Assembly: GCA_037974665.1 (NCBI GenBank)
Contig: CM075781.1
Location: forward strand, 38,223,735-38,287,734
DNA from: Ehretia macrophylla
Taxonomy: Eukaryota; Streptophyta; Magnoliopsida; Boraginales; Ehretiaceae
Direction: 5' to 3'
DNA length: 64,000 nt
The stretch's first letter is position 1, and each line of letters starts with the position of its first letter. This document shows positions 1 to 12,280 of this stretch, piece after piece. Both the position numbers and the translations under genes were made by a program. The notes beneath the pieces are model-generated. The model was not told the DNA's origin. It ran no database searches and was given only the letters and a program-made list of their open reading frames with translations.

Positions 1-522
1 TCAGCTTGCTTCGATTGTAACATCTGCCTAGACTTTGCCCATGAGCCAGTGGTTACACTTTGTGGCCACCTCTACTGCTGGCCCTGCATCTACAAGTGGT
101 TCCATTTCCAGGAAACTTCTCTTGCTTCAGATGACCACCCTCAATGCCCTGTCTGCAAGGCTACAATATCCCAAACTACCTTGGTCCCTCTCTACGGCCA
201 GGGCCATTCCCCCCATGAACCTGAACTCAATATCAACGCCACAGCCATACATCCTAGGCCATCTGCTTGTGGTAGACAACAGTCCTTCATGAATTCATCG
301 ATCCCTGGAGAGCCACTTCTGCAACATAATCCTCACCAGAATCCACAACATTTCCCTGTTCAATTCACCAGTTATAGAGAAGATCTGTCATCTCCATCAT
401 TCAATCTTGGAAGCAGTAGCAGCCCAAAATTGAGAAGACAGGAGATGCAAGCTGAGAAGTACCTAAATAGAATCTCAAGTTTCCTCTTTTGTTGCTTCCA
501 TCTTTGTCTTCTCCTATTCTAA
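1..522 (+). CDS. RMA-type RING E3 ubiquitin ligase, 3' part (5' end outside window)
   Basis: The frame is open from base 1 to a stop at 520-522, giving 173 residues with no start, so the gene begins upstream. A complete C3HC4 RING lies at window residues 6-52: C6, C9, C21, H23, C26, C29, C49, C52, with the pattern CNIC...CGHLYCWPC...CPVC. The long loop before HPQCPVC, followed by LVPLYGQG, is characteristic of the plant RMA (RING membrane-anchor) family. The last ~20 residues are hydrophobic and Phe/Leu/Cys-rich, directly before the stop, as expected for a C-terminal ER tail anchor. Known family role: RMA ligases ubiquitinate ER clients, including aquaporins, and act in ER-associated degradation. 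The gene is convergent with the PPR gene on the other strand. Which RMA paralogue this is cannot be decided from the fragment. Confidence 0.9.
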   Translation, partial: SACFDCNICLDFAHEPVVTLCGHLYCWPCIYKWFHFQETSLASDDHPQCPVCKATISQTTLVPLYGQGHSPHEPELNINATAIHPRPSACGRQQSFMNSSIPGEPLLQHNPHQNPQHFPVQFTSYREDLSSPSFNLGSSSSPKLRRQEMQAEKYLNRISSFLFCCFHLCLLLF

Positions 523-1321
523 TTTTTGTTTAGGTAATTCAATCACATATTTTGTTGCACAGCCTGTATGAAATTACCTGATTAGAATAGGTTCTTACTC
601 GACCATTCCAACTAACTCTTGGACATAAATATATTTGGGCATCATAGCAATATGATGTATATAATTGAGGGAATTGTCTCAGAAATTATCCCGTCGAATG
701 TGGACTCTGAAATACTGGTCTCAACATGAAAGGTTTTTCTTTCTCTAATCATATTGTTATATTTCTTTAATAACAATATAGACACCATACGTAGACGTTT
801 TGGAACAAGAAAAATCCAGAATTTTATGAATCGACCCGAGAAATATATCAAGCACTTGGAAATAGGTATTTGTCTTTGCAGAAACTAGAATTTAATGATG
901 AACATGCCATCAAACAAGCTATGATACTAAGAAAATTGAGAGAAACAAGCTATGATACCTGTCAGTCAGAATTCACAGAGTCAGTAAAAAAGCACGCATA
1001 CCCACAGATGAGGCCTCAGGAGAAGAACGACTGAACTTATATCATAAGTGGTGACCTCCATGAGAAGCATTTCAAAGGTTCAGAGTCTTGATTGTGTGTT
1101 CCCAAGATGAATTTCCCGATTGCAATAATTAAATTACAAGAAATGGTGCTATATAGAATTACTAATTTAAACATTCACCAGATGCATACAGTCTGGAGCT
1201 TTAGCAACCTAGAACACTTTTTTGTAGATGCAGCAGCCACCATCCTATCTTATTGGAGAGCCTTCCGCGGAGTTTCTCCACATCTCTAACAGAACATCCA
1301 ATCAGCAAGTGTTAGGGGTGA
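523..1321. other. Convergent 3' intergenic region between RMA and PPR genes
   Basis: This 0.8-kb AT-rich stretch lies between the two convergent stop codons and must hold both 3' UTRs. Short open frames here have no recognisable domain. No tRNA, repeat array or transposon end was seen. Confidence 0.5.
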
Positions 1322-3112
1322 TTACTTTTCCTCAATAAGAGAGAGCAATTTGTCACGAACTCCTGGTGAGAAAAGACCTTCATCCTTGAGGAAGCTCATG
1401 AACTCCTTCACTTTTTCTGAATCTCCCCTCGTTTCCAAATATTCCACACAGGTAGTCAAGGCATCCTTGCTAGGCCTAAAATTTGGTGGACATATTGAAA
1501 TTGCCTTTTTCAATGCATCAACAGCTTTTTGTACTTGATTGTCCATGATATATCCAGAAGCCAAATAGTACCAAGTACCACAAAATGGGGAACCGCCTCT
1601 TGCTATTCCCTTGTTCAGAAGGGCTTCAGCCTTCGCCAAATCACCATTTCTGCAGTAAGTATCAATCAAAAAGTTTGAAACTCGGAAATCATAGGACAAG
1701 CCCTTTGACTCCCACTCATCAAATATCTTTTCAGCACCTTCAATGTCATCAAACTTCATTAACCCGCGAATCATATTCATATAGCCCCTGTTAAAGATTT
1801 TAACTTGCTTCCGCAAGTTCCAGATTCGGTATAATTCATCTTTCTGCCCTGCTTCTGCATACAAATGGAGCAGTAAATCAAACATCTTACTTTTGTTCGA
1901 GGTGAAATTCATTTGTTCTTCAACTTGCTTCAGCATTGCCAAAGCCTTTTCCACTAATCCAACTTTCAGGTAACTCTGAGCTGCAACAGTGTAAGTTACA
2001 GAATCCAAACTAATCTTGGGATCAGATTCCATCATTGTTATAATTTTATTAACTCCTTCAGCATCAGAGGTGGCCGCATATGCACTCAAGCGTACGCTGA
2101 TCGTGAATTTGTCAAAATACATGCCCCTTTCTTTCATTTCATCCATTTGATTGTCTAACTTCTCCCAGTTCCCAATGTTATAATAAAGATTCATCATTAT
2201 ATTATACCACAATGGTGTCCTAGCATATCCCAGATCCTTTGCCTTCTGCATGAGGGCTTCAGCTTTTTCCACAGAACTTTCATGGGCATAGCAGTTAAGA
2301 AGGGCAATGTAGACACTAGAGTTTTTTATTTGTTTTGGGATGTTGTTGAAATAGAGTTCGGCTTGTTTTAAGCCTTGAGCTTTAAAAATCAAATTGATTC
2401 GCACGCCAGCATCAGCAGGTGTCATGGGGAAATATCTTTTGTCCGTCATCCATTGTGAAACCTACAGTTAGAACCTCAGTCAGAGCCAAGACTAACAGCA
2501 TTCTATTTTCTCAGAAAGGCAGTATACAGAAACAATAAAGCCCAGATCACAACTTTAATTTCACCTTTGTAGAAACTTAAATTCAAAGAATCTTGTTGCT
2601 GGGAAATGGTTTCCCCAATTTGAATTTCAATCTTCATAATTCTCAATAATTCTTTTCTCTTTTCAATTTTTTTGGCTTTCTATTTCTGGCAGTTACATGG
2701 CTGACACTATTATCTCCATACAATTCTTCAGCCATGCTAGACTCTGACAAAATCAGAAACAGATCCATACTCCTAATAATCAGCTATCAACTGATCATTT
2801 GTAATGCATAATATGTACAATAGCAAATTAAAATGCTGATAAATAGCACTTCTCTCAACTGTACCACCCAGCTTGGTCCCCATATCAAATTCTCATTCTC
2901 AAGAGGCGGTGAAGTGCACATTTTATGTGTTTGTATATGTGTATACGAGTATGCAGAATGAAGTTAGAGATATTTTCATCATAGCAAGAACTTTACACAT
3001 TAACCTAAAGCCACTGATCTCAAAGACACTAGGCCTAAGGGAAAGCCCTTTACCCGGACCTCATAGACCATAAATCAACAATTTGTTTTTCAGGTCAGAC
3101 TCTGGACAGACA

Positions 3113-3149
<37 letters not shown>

Positions 3150-4702
3150 TTATATATATATATATATATAACCAGATTAACATATATACCACAAAGATGG
3201 AAACGGAAGAGTCTAAGAACAATCTCTAAGGAAATAACTAAACATATTTTACATACCAATCTACATAAAAAGTATCATTACAGTAGCACAAATTTGACAG
3301 CCAATTTTTACTTTTTAGTGATGTGAAATTTGAAATCACAGAACTGATAGAATGTATATTAACCCAAGACAAAACTAATGCAATACCTTTGGTGCAAACA
3401 TTGTAACATACATTTCATAACTTTGATTCATACAGAGTATTGTTCAATTATTATCAACTTTATCATCTAAATTTTTCTAGAATTTTAGAACCAGTAACAA
3501 AAATGAACCATAAAAGTAGAACTTCCACAACTTAGCCACTTGCTCAAAATACAACGTATGCAATCAGAACAAAAAGTTAAAACAGTCACCATTTTTTTCT
3601 AAGACATTCAACACCATGATTTGTCTACATATATATACAACAAATAAGGATTATGAAATAGTTTAAACTCAACCGTGCACAGACCTAAATGCTGTGCTTT
3701 ATGTACATAACATCAAGTTATTTTCTTAAATCAATAGAAACAAAATTCAAAAATTCACCAAAATATAGAGTATTTGGAACCCATTTTTGTAAGGATATAA
3801 GCATCCACACTAACTTATTTTTGAGGAAGCAGGAACCATGTAAAACACACAATCTTGGCACCAATTATCACTTGTGCAGCTTCATATTAGCTCAAAAAAA
3901 AAAAAAAAAAAAAAAACCAAAAACGAAACAAATGAACAAGAATAAAGCCGCTTACACACAAAAAGTTCTATCCAAACCATACAACAATAATAATTTCATT
4001 AAATTGAACAAGAAAACAACCACAAGTGCACAAATGTAATTAAAACCAAGTCCAAAAATGCAATCTTTATCACGCCCTAAACCCATAACTGAACGAGAAA
4101 CTAGTCTCAAAGGATTATAATTGTCTTGTACCTCACTCACATCCATAAGTCTAAAATAATTAACCTGAGTTATTACTTAAACCAGCCACCCTAACTATTA
4201 AAGTACACTCCTATTACATCTAAAGCCAATGTGGGACATAACAATCTTGATCAAAACTATCAAATATTTGGTGAACCCATTGCCTCAAAAAACACCAAAA
4301 TCAATTAAATTTAAAAAAAAAACTATAAAAAAAAAACTAAATGGTCCACAAACACATAACTTTGGACTAAATGAAAACATAAGTAAACAAACTAACAAGA
4401 AAAAAAAAAAAAAAGATTTTTACCTCAAGGGCATGTTTAAATCTTCTGTATCTTCTCAATTCCTTGATGATTCTTTCAAGATTTTCTTTGTCCACAGTTC
4501 TTCCTTCTTCGACCCACTGATCAAGCACTGGCACCACTGACTCATTTGGGTCACCAATGGGTGACCTTCTTGTGTAAAGTGAATTGGATCCATGTGGTGT
4601 GTGAAGGGTCTTTGTTGATGCTGAACTAAACAAATGTCTCAACACATTTTGGCTGGCAGATTTTTGGAGAGGGTTTAGCGAGGCGAAGAGAGAAAGCTTC
4701 AT
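1322..4702 (-). CDS. Mitochondrial P-class pentatricopeptide repeat protein, complement(join(1322..2461,4424..4702))
   Basis: Two exons read on the minus strand. Exon 1 (4702-4424, 93 codons) starts at an ATG and ends CTTGAG before a GT donor at 4423-4422. Exon 2 (2461-1322) follows a TAG acceptor and stays in phase (HALE|VSQWM), ending at TAA 1324-1322. The product is about 472 aa. The N terminus is rich in Ser, Arg and Leu and low in acidic residues, as in a mitochondrial presequence. The body is a run of ~35-residue helical PPR motifs, visible as repeats of the kind Y-ALLNCYA...EKAEALM and YNIMMNLY. There is no E/DYW extension, so it is P-class. The family binds organellar RNA for stability, splicing or translation. 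It resembles the short Arabidopsis At2g20710/At4g21705-type proteins. The specific target is unknown. Confidence 0.9.
2462..4423 (-). other. Intron of the PPR gene (1.96 kb)
   Basis: The minus-strand GT donor (4423-4422) and AG acceptor (2463-2462) join a phase-0 boundary. The intron contains a CA/TA compound microsatellite and an A-tract near 3894-3917. No gene was seen inside it. Confidence 0.85.
3110..3171. repeat. (CA)n-(TA)n compound microsatellite
   Basis: An uninterrupted CA run is followed, after a short TTT break, by a TA run. It lies in the PPR intron and is likely length-polymorphic. Confidence 0.9.
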
Positions 4703-6246
4703 TGGGGGTTTTAGAGGAACAAAGAAACGTAGTTCAAGGGATATATTTGTTTTAGAGGAAGTTTTAACTTAGACCCCTTAAACTATTATTTATTGCAATA
4801 TTAAAAATTATTAAAAATCAATGTATCTGACTTCATACAATGGTTCTTTAATGATTGTATATGATTCCGTAACAAATTCTTTAATATAACAAATTTTCAT
4901 AAATAATAATATTCAAACTCTTGTGCAAAAGTAATTTTAAGAGTAATAATTGGCAAAAAATAATTAAAAAATTAATAATTACAATTAAATAAAATGGTCA
5001 CAAAAATTTTTAATTTACACAAGTGTTACGAAAATCAGTGTAATAAGGCTTACCGCAACAATTTTTTATTTTTCAATTAGAGTATTAAAAAAGAGCTAAT
5101 TAACATATTGTAATGTGATGTTCAGATTTTGAGCGTTGAATCAATTTTCAAGACTTTCACAATAGTATTCAATATTACGGGAGTAATATTATAAATATTT
5201 AATCTTTATCATAAGTGTTTAAGATAGTCACTATAATTATCTTCATATTAAAACGATACAAAAATGGATGGTCATATGGTCATAAACGTACTACTTTTTA
5301 AATTAAGTATTAGTATATATTTGGAGCAAACTTGAAAATCGAAAACTAATTTTGTAGGATATAAAAGTAATGCCGTGATTTTTCTTCAAATTTAGAGATT
5401 CATATCGTGATTTTCATTCAACTGATTGACTTTAATTCGTAAAACCTTAGAACTCGTACTTTTTTTTTGTCCACATTTTGACATATTAATCTTTGAAAGA
5501 AAAAAAGATAAAAGAAAAACCTTAGACATCTATTACATTTTCGTTAACTTTTCTAGTTAAATGAATTAAAATGTGCCTTTTATATGTTGCAAAGTTCAAG
5601 ACTACTGATGGTTGTGCATAGACTACTTAGATTTCAGATAAATCTTGAAAGGGCAATTGCAACAAATATCATTAAATTTGCATGAATTTTAAATCGCTCA
5701 CTAAATTTTTTCGTTCAAAATCACTTGCTAAACAAATTTTTTATTTCATTTAACCTACTTTGTCAATTTTTCTAATTAGTTTTAATAGATGTCCATTTTT
5801 AGCATGACAATTTCCATTTACTATACCATTTCTATATTATAAAATAGGATAAATTACACTACAGGCCATTACACTTGCAAAAACTTTCAAAATCTCCCAC
5901 TAAACTATATTTTTTCTATCAAATTGTCCATTGAACAAATTCTTTTATTTCATTTTACCCACTGTTAAGGTAGAAATTTGGCTCCGGGCTTCATGGGCTC
6001 GTCGTTCTGCTTTAGAGGTGATTATCCTACAAAACAAAGGACCCTGGGGTTGTCCCCCTGGGGCCCACTCCGACGCTCTAGTCAGTTATGAGGTCTAAAA
6101 TTACATATAAGCAAAAAGAGTGTAAAGAGAGAGAGAGAGATAGAGTAAAGGGCACGTATGCCTCATTTTTAGTTACCTCCCTTGTGATGGATCACTTATA
6201 TTTATAGTGAACTTTGAGTGACTAGAGATTGTCACATGTACCTTGG
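4703..6246. other. PPR promoter side and AT-rich intergenic DNA with transposon fragments
   Basis: No gene was seen. The first few hundred bases should hold the PPR promoter (minus-strand transcription). Around 5650-5770 and 5850-5965 two similar stretches (cacttgc..., caaattgtccattgaacaaa-like) look like left arms of a degenerate foldback element. From about 5966 the composition changes to a GC-richer repeat containing a short GA run (6126-6140). This is the left flank of the older repeat split by the Athila insertion. Confidence 0.5.
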
Positions 6247-6251
6247 TAGTT
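6247..6251 (+). repeat. Target-site duplication TAGTT, left of Athila-like element
   Basis: These 5 bp are identical to 13507-13511 just beyond the right LTR, marking one insertion event. Confidence 0.9.
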
Positions 6252-7476
6252 TGTTGGGTGTATTATTAATATATTATTTCAACACCTTTTCACTTAAATT
6301 TGGTTAGTCCTTGAGTAATTTATGAGCAATTTGATTGGTTTCGTGTTTGTTTTGCGATATAGGTGAATTATATGAAGAAGCATGAGTTTTGAGGCAAAGA
6401 TTGAAGAGAAATTGCAAAGGATTGGCTTTTATGCAATTTGTGGAGAAATTGAAGAACAAATAGAAGTAGTGCAGTCATAGCGTAGCTGCGCAGTATCGAA
6501 GGAAATTTAAGGGCAATTTTGTAAAAGGAGCGAAAAGAAGAAACTCTATGGATAAAAGGAAAAAACACACGTTTGAGAGGGAGCTTTTAGCTGGCGACTG
6601 GTTTTTGGCAGAAAAAGCAACGTTCCAGAGGGAGAGAAAGAGATGATTCGCGAGTTGAAGACGGAGAACAATTTGGAGACGGACTTCTACCACGATTCTT
6701 CTCCAAATCCTAGTTTTCTCTATCTCTCTTATCATGTTTTACGTTACAATTGAGATTTTATTTAATTTCTTTATGATGTTCTAGATTATTTTTCTAGGAC
6801 TATGATGTAGCTAGATTTTGAATATTTGAAGCTTTTGATTTGAATTAATTGATGTACTATTCCATATCTGCGTTGAGTATTTTATGCTGAGTTTAATACT
6901 TGTGATTGCCTAATCAACAATTACATGAGTCGTGATTTAGTATGAGACTGAGAAGTGATAACTAAATTAGACCACGTGTAAAATACCATTAAATTATCAT
7001 AAGCTAGAGATAGTTATGAGATCTAGTGCAGCGTTTGAATTTCTAAGGCTTAATGCGTTCTATAAGTTCACAGTTATCATAGAGATGTAGTTAGCTTGCT
7101 TATTGGATAGGTTATTGATGCTTGAGAAAGATTAATATCTACCTTAGCGAAATTGTTGGCAACGTAGGGAATCGGCATCAATTGATTTAAATCAATAGTT
7201 TCAAGTAAGATTAATCTTGGTGAAATCGAAACCCCTAGAACATTTTAATTCTTGATTTATCATCTTTAGTAATTTCCTATTTGCTTTAGTTGTTAATACC
7301 AAAAGTATTTTATTTATTAGTTTTTACTCAAAATCTCTCAATATTTGATTATCCGAATAAAGTTAAAGCTAAATTAATTTCGGTAGTTAATAATCACAGT
7401 CCTCGTGGGAACGATCTTTATTTACTACTTTATTACTTGTTGCGATACGTATACTTATGTTAGAAATCACACAATA
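6252..7476 (+). repeat. Left (5') LTR of Athila-like element
   Basis: This 1.2-kb repeat starts TGTTGGGTG. Its last bases read acacaata where the right LTR reads acacaaca, so the terminal CA has mutated to TA. Its end abuts the PBS region. Confidence 0.9.
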
Positions 7477-7482
7477 AGTTTT

Positions 7483-7500
7483 TGGTGCCGTTGCCGGAGA
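7483..7500 (+). other. Primer-binding site (tRNA-Asp type)
   Basis: TGGTGCCGTTGCCGGAGA lies 6 nt after the left LTR. It closely matches the TGGCGCCGTTGCCGGGGA signal known from Athila-type elements, with two substitutions. Confidence 0.88.
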
Positions 7501-7631
7501 CTGTGTCATTTATTAATATCGATACCAAATAGCTTTAATTTTAATTTGGATTTTAGTTTATTTTGTTTTTGTTTTCTTATTTTGTGTTGTTTGCGTTTCA
7601 GAAATATTTTTTTTCTAGGTGTATGTGAAAG

Positions 7632-9106
7632 TTGGGAAGTTGCAATTTGTTACCTTTTGATCCTGGGATAGAGCGAACCTGTAGGAAGAACAAAAAAGAG
7701 AAAAGAGCTACTATCCACCAATTGCAGGAAAACATGGCTGAAATAGTGCAAGTACAAGGTGAAAATAACCAAGAAAATCCGCCTAGAATACTGAGAGATT
7801 ATGCTTTATCACCCACTGAAATTCAACCTGTGATTAGAAGGCCAGCGATTCAGGATTCAATTTTGAGTTGAAGACAGTGACGCTGCAGTTGATTCAAAAT
7901 ATCATGTTCCATGGACTGCCTTCTGAAGATCCTAATCAGCACATAGTGAATTTTCTAGAAGTCTGTAGAACTGTTAAATACAATGGAGTCACTGATGAAA
8001 CTTTATGGCTTCGCTTGTTTCCTTTCTCCTTGAAGGATCAAGCTAAGGAATGGTTGAACTCGCTGCCTTTGGATTCAATCACTACTTGAGAGGATTTGGT
8101 GCACAAGTTTTTGTCAAGATTTTTCTCACCTGGAAAGTCAGCGAAGATGTGCATTGAAATCAATAATTTTGCTCAACATGAAGGAGAAACTCTATGTGAA
8201 GCGTGGGAGGGGTATAAGGCATTGTTGAGAAAGCGTTCTAATCATGGAGTACCCAAGTGGATGCAAGTTCACAATTTTTACAATGAGTTGGTAAATTTAA
8301 CAAGAACTTTGATTGATGCATCAGCAGGAGAAGCTTTAATGAACAAGACAACAGACGAAGCTTACGAGTTGCTTAAAGATATTGTTTTGAACCACTTGCA
8401 GTGGTCGAGCAAGAGAGTCACACCAAAGAAAATAGCTGGGATCCATAAGATAGATGTCATAACTGCTTTGGTAGCAAAAATTGATAATCTCGCGAAACAA
8501 ATGCATAATAATCAGGTAACTGCTAATGTTGTCCAAGCAGCAGTGGTGTGTGAGTTTTGTTGTGTTCCACATTATAGTGCAGAATGTCAGCTTGGAAATC
8601 CATTTGCGCAAGACACAGCAGAACAAGCACAATATGTGGGGAATTTTAATGGGCAGCAGCACAATTAGTACTCTAACAAATATAATCCAGCGTGGCGTAA
8701 TCATCTGAATTTTTCCTGGAGAAATACTTAGAATGTGTTACAGCCTGAGCAGAATAACCTACCACTAAATAAGAAGGTAAACTTGGAAGAGACATTGGCT
8801 CAGTTGGCGACCTCGCAAACTCAATTCATGAATGAAATAAGGACAAACTTTCAGAACCAGTTTGCACAAATAAGAAATTTAGAGGCATAGTTTAGCCAAA
8901 TGGCTACGATGTTTTTAGAAAGACAACAATGGAATTTACCTAGTACTTCAGAGGTGAATCCTAGAAGAGATGGTAAAGAGCATTATAAAGCTGTCACCTT
9001 GAGAAGTGGTAAAGAGTTAGAGGAGTCAGTGAAAACAAAGAAGGTTGAGAAAAGTGAAGTGAAGAATGAGGCGAAAGATGAAGAGAAAGTAGAAGCTCAG
9101 CCATAA
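7632..9106 (+). pseudogene. Athila-like gag remnant
   Basis: Consecutive reading-frame pieces (7632-7871, then another frame at 7868-8089, 8096-8668 and 8900-9106) together carry a recognisable plant gag. They include the N-terminal DPGIERT motif, the retrotransposon gag core with LWLRLFPFSLKDQAKEWLNS, and a Lys/Glu-rich linker at the end. A frameshift near 7865 and in-frame stops at 8087-8089, 8666-8668 and 8887-8889 break the gene. It cannot make a full Gag protein. Confidence 0.88.
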
Positions 9107-9244
9107 ACTGCACAGGAACCACCGATGGTGGTACCATTCCCTCAATGATTGCAGAATAACAAGCTTGACAAATAATTTGCTAAATTTCTTGAAGTTTTAA
9201 AGAAGTTTCACATTAATATTCTATTTGCAGATGCACTTGAACAA

Positions 9245-9945
9245 ATGCCGAGTTATGTGAAGTTCATGAAGGACATCCTTTCAAATAAGAGGAAGCTTGG
9301 AGATTATGAGACAGTTGCACTTATTGAAAAGTGCAATGCTATTCTACAAAAGAAGCTACCACAAAAGCTTAAGGATCCATGGAGTTTTACTATTCCTTGT
9401 GAAATTGGCAATGTTGTTTTTGAGTGAGCTTTGTGTGATTTAGGTGCTAGCATTAATTTAATGCCTTTATCTATTTTCAGGAAGCTTGGTTTAGGAGAGG
9501 CAAGACCCACTACTGTAACACAACAGTTAGCTGATCGTTCGCTCAAGTACCCTAGAGGAGTAATTGAAGATGTGCTAGTCAAAGTCGATAAATTCATCTT
9601 TCCTGCAGATTTCATAGTGCTAGATATGGAGGAAGACAAGGAAATTCCTATTATTCTTGGAAGACCTTCCTTGCAACTGGGGGAACACTTATTGATGTTC
9701 GAAATGGTGTGCTTAGGTTGCGAGTACAAGAGGAAGAGGTAACCTTTAATGTTTTCAAAGCTATCAAGTACCCAGAAGCTAGCGACAGCTGTTTTCGTGT
9801 GGATGCCATAAAAGCAATAGTGTCTAACCATAGGGCCCAATCTGATCCCTTGGAGGCAAGCTTGTTAAAAGATAATTCTTTTGTTTCAATGGGATTGGAG
9901 CACAAGGAATATTGGTCTACTAAACAACTAAACATGAGTGTGTAA
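9245..9945 (+). pseudogene. Retrotransposon aspartic protease region remnant
   Basis: The core CDLGASINLMPLSIFRKLGL is present; Athila-type proteases carry D-L-G here rather than the usual D-T/S-G. It is followed by ADFIVLDMEED and PIILGRPSL. A stop at 9425-9427 precedes the core. A one-base frameshift near 9672-9678 moves the following VRNGVLRLRVQEEEVTF segment into another frame, which ends at the stop 9943-9945. Normally reverse transcriptase would follow, but it is absent. Confidence 0.85.
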
Positions 9946-9948
9946 GCA

Positions 9949-10299
9949 GTGGGTGAGAAAGAATTATTGCAATTGAATAAGCTAAAAGGATCCTGTGATG
10001 AAGCAAATGAGAAAACAAGAGGTTATAAGAAGAGGACAAGAGAGTGGCATAACAAACCTATTTCGGAAAAAGATTTCTTTCCTGGGCAACAAATACTTCT
10101 GTATAACCCACGGATTCCTGGAAAACGCAAGTTAAGATTGTCAGGCCCTTTTGTCGTAACTAAAGTATTACCTTATGGTGCTGTGAAAATCACCCATTCA
10201 AAGAAAGGGATGTTCAAGGTCAACGAACAACGGTTGAAGGCTTATTGGGATGATGAGTTTGACAAACACAAGACCGTTGTCCACCTCAACTCATTATGA
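9949..10299 (+). pseudogene. Integrase C-terminal remnant
   Basis: The frame begins LLQLNKL and contains KRTREWHNKPI, FFPGQQILLYNPR and LRLSGPFVV. These features are typical of the extreme C terminus of Athila-type polyproteins, downstream of the integrase catalytic core. It lies in the same frame as the piece before it and is separated only by the stop at 9943-9945. The breakpoint of the reverse transcriptase/RNase H/integrase deletion therefore falls within a few tens of bases of 9945. Confidence 0.85.
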
Positions 10300-12260
10300 A
10301 GAAATTGCTCTGTCGGGCTGTCGACGTTAAAACAAGCGTTTTTCGGGAGGAAACCCGAAGTTTCTTACTTTTCTTGATTTAATAGTTTTAGTTATTTTTT
10401 TAGTTAATTTTTGAGTTATAGTTGTCGTAGCTAATGGTTAATTTTTATTGTCATGATAGGGTTAAGAACAAGTTTGGGTGAAACGGAGGCAAAGAGGAGT
10501 TCTATCAAGTCAATTAAGGGAGAAAGTATGGAGAAATTGATGTTTGGATTGCATGGGATGCGTGCTTAGAGAGAAAAGCAAAGAAAAATAAGAGCTGTGA
10601 AAGTAACGTTGTTACGCTAAAATATAGCGTAGCTGCGCTCACGGAGTTTAAAAGTTAGGCTCACGAGAAATTGCTGGAGAAAAAATACAGCGCAGGCGTA
10701 GCGTAGCAGCGCTTACGTCCTTTCTTTTGACGTTTGTTAAAAAAAAAATTAAAAATCTAAATTCTTTCTTCTCTAAATACGCACACCAACTGAAACATCC
10801 TCGAAGCCTTCAGGCAATGAATGACATGGATATTCAGGGAAGTCCTCTGCTTTCTTTTCTTTATTTTCGCCATTGAGGACAATGTCTCGTTTAAAGTTTA
10901 GGGGTGATTATTATGTGTTTTCCTGTATGAACTTGTTCATTTTAGTATTCGTATTATATGTTTTTCTTTTTATGTGTTTTGTTATTTTTATTATGTTGAA
11001 AGAAAAAAATCAGAAAAAAAAAATTGTTATGAAAGTGATGTTGGAAAGATAAAAAATAGGCCGATGATGAGTAGCGTAAAGAGTATATGACAATAATGAG
11101 GATAATTGACTGAAACATAGTTTCATTGTACAGAAAATTCCCACCTATTGCGCACTTAGCCTCGCCTAGTTATGTTGTTGCTTAGAGAAGGTTTATGTGA
11201 GTTTAAGTGAAAAGAAAAATGATTGTAGGACTTTAGAACTTGCTTGATTGTCACTCGAGGCGAAATCCTAGGTTGCATAGCATTAGAGAAATTGTTTAGG
11301 CCATCTTTGGATCGTTTGAGCCTTTCAAGCCAACCCTTGTAATAATTGAATATCCCTAGTTCACCCTTTTGAGCCTAAGATAGCTTTTTTATTTCTTATG
11401 CAACTTATAATATCTTCCTTAACTTGTCAAGTTTGATTTTTCCAGATTATGACCCTCTTACCTATAACATATGATTGTTCTAGGATGATTATATGGAGCC
11501 ATGTATTGTATTGAATGAAGGGAGGTTTGATGATTTGGTGATGCGTTGTTTTGTTTCATAAAAAAATGAAATCTTGACAAACAAAAAAAAATGAAAAGAA
11601 AAGAGAAGAGCCACACTCCTTGTAATTAATATCAAAATACAAGTTTGGGAGAGTGTGGATTCTTTATGTGCTTATAAAGGTTGTGGATTAATGTTGAGGA
11701 ATTGAACTGAAAGAAGAAAGAAAAGAGATATGTTGAATAATTGTGGTGGTAAAAGTAGAGTTGGCATGTGCTCCATTAAACATCCTCGAATAATTGTGTA
11801 CTTACGGGTAGTTTAGCCTTGTTTTATATCCATTATCCTATATTGACCTTAGCCACACATTACAACAAAATGTAAAGTCCTACTGATCTTTAATGCTATG
11901 ATTGATCTACATTATGGATAATGACATGAAAAGTAAGCCTATGAAGTCCTAAGTGATTGAAAATAAACGATCCACATTGGCAATTCACTTAGTTTGTATA
12001 AACTCATCTGGGTACAATTGATTATGATAGAGGCTATATACGCACTCACTTGGGGGATTTGAAGTAAAATGCAAATTATGTGAAGTTAATATTTCTCATG
12101 CTTATGATTGAAGGTCACCTCTTGAGTTGTGAAATAAAGCTACTGAGGCAGTGAAAATTTACTATCCTACAGCACTGCTTTCATAAGTTATATTGTGTCA
12201 AGTCTTTAGCTTTTAGGTTGTTGCTTTCTTTAGTTGTGTCTTTTGCTTGAGAACATGCAA
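10300..12260 (+). other. Athila-like 3' non-coding/degenerate region
   Basis: The region starts with the GTCGGGCTGTCGACGTTAAA-type segment that commonly follows pol in these elements. It has no sustained open frame, so any env-like gene is gone or was never present. A PPT-like AAAGTTTAGGGGTG occurs near 10895-10908, about 1.4 kb upstream of the real PPT. GC-rich tagcgtagctgcgct-like words recur at 10615-10715 and also in the LTRs. Confidence 0.65.
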
Positions 12261-12261
12261 A

Positions 12262-12280
12262 GCTTAAGTTTGGGGGTGTT
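12262..12280 (+). other. Polypurine tract of Athila-like element
   Basis: TTAAGTTTGGGGGTGTT directly precedes the right LTR (TGTTGGGTG at 12281). This TTTGGGGG-type tract is typical of the Athila/Tat group. Confidence 0.85.
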
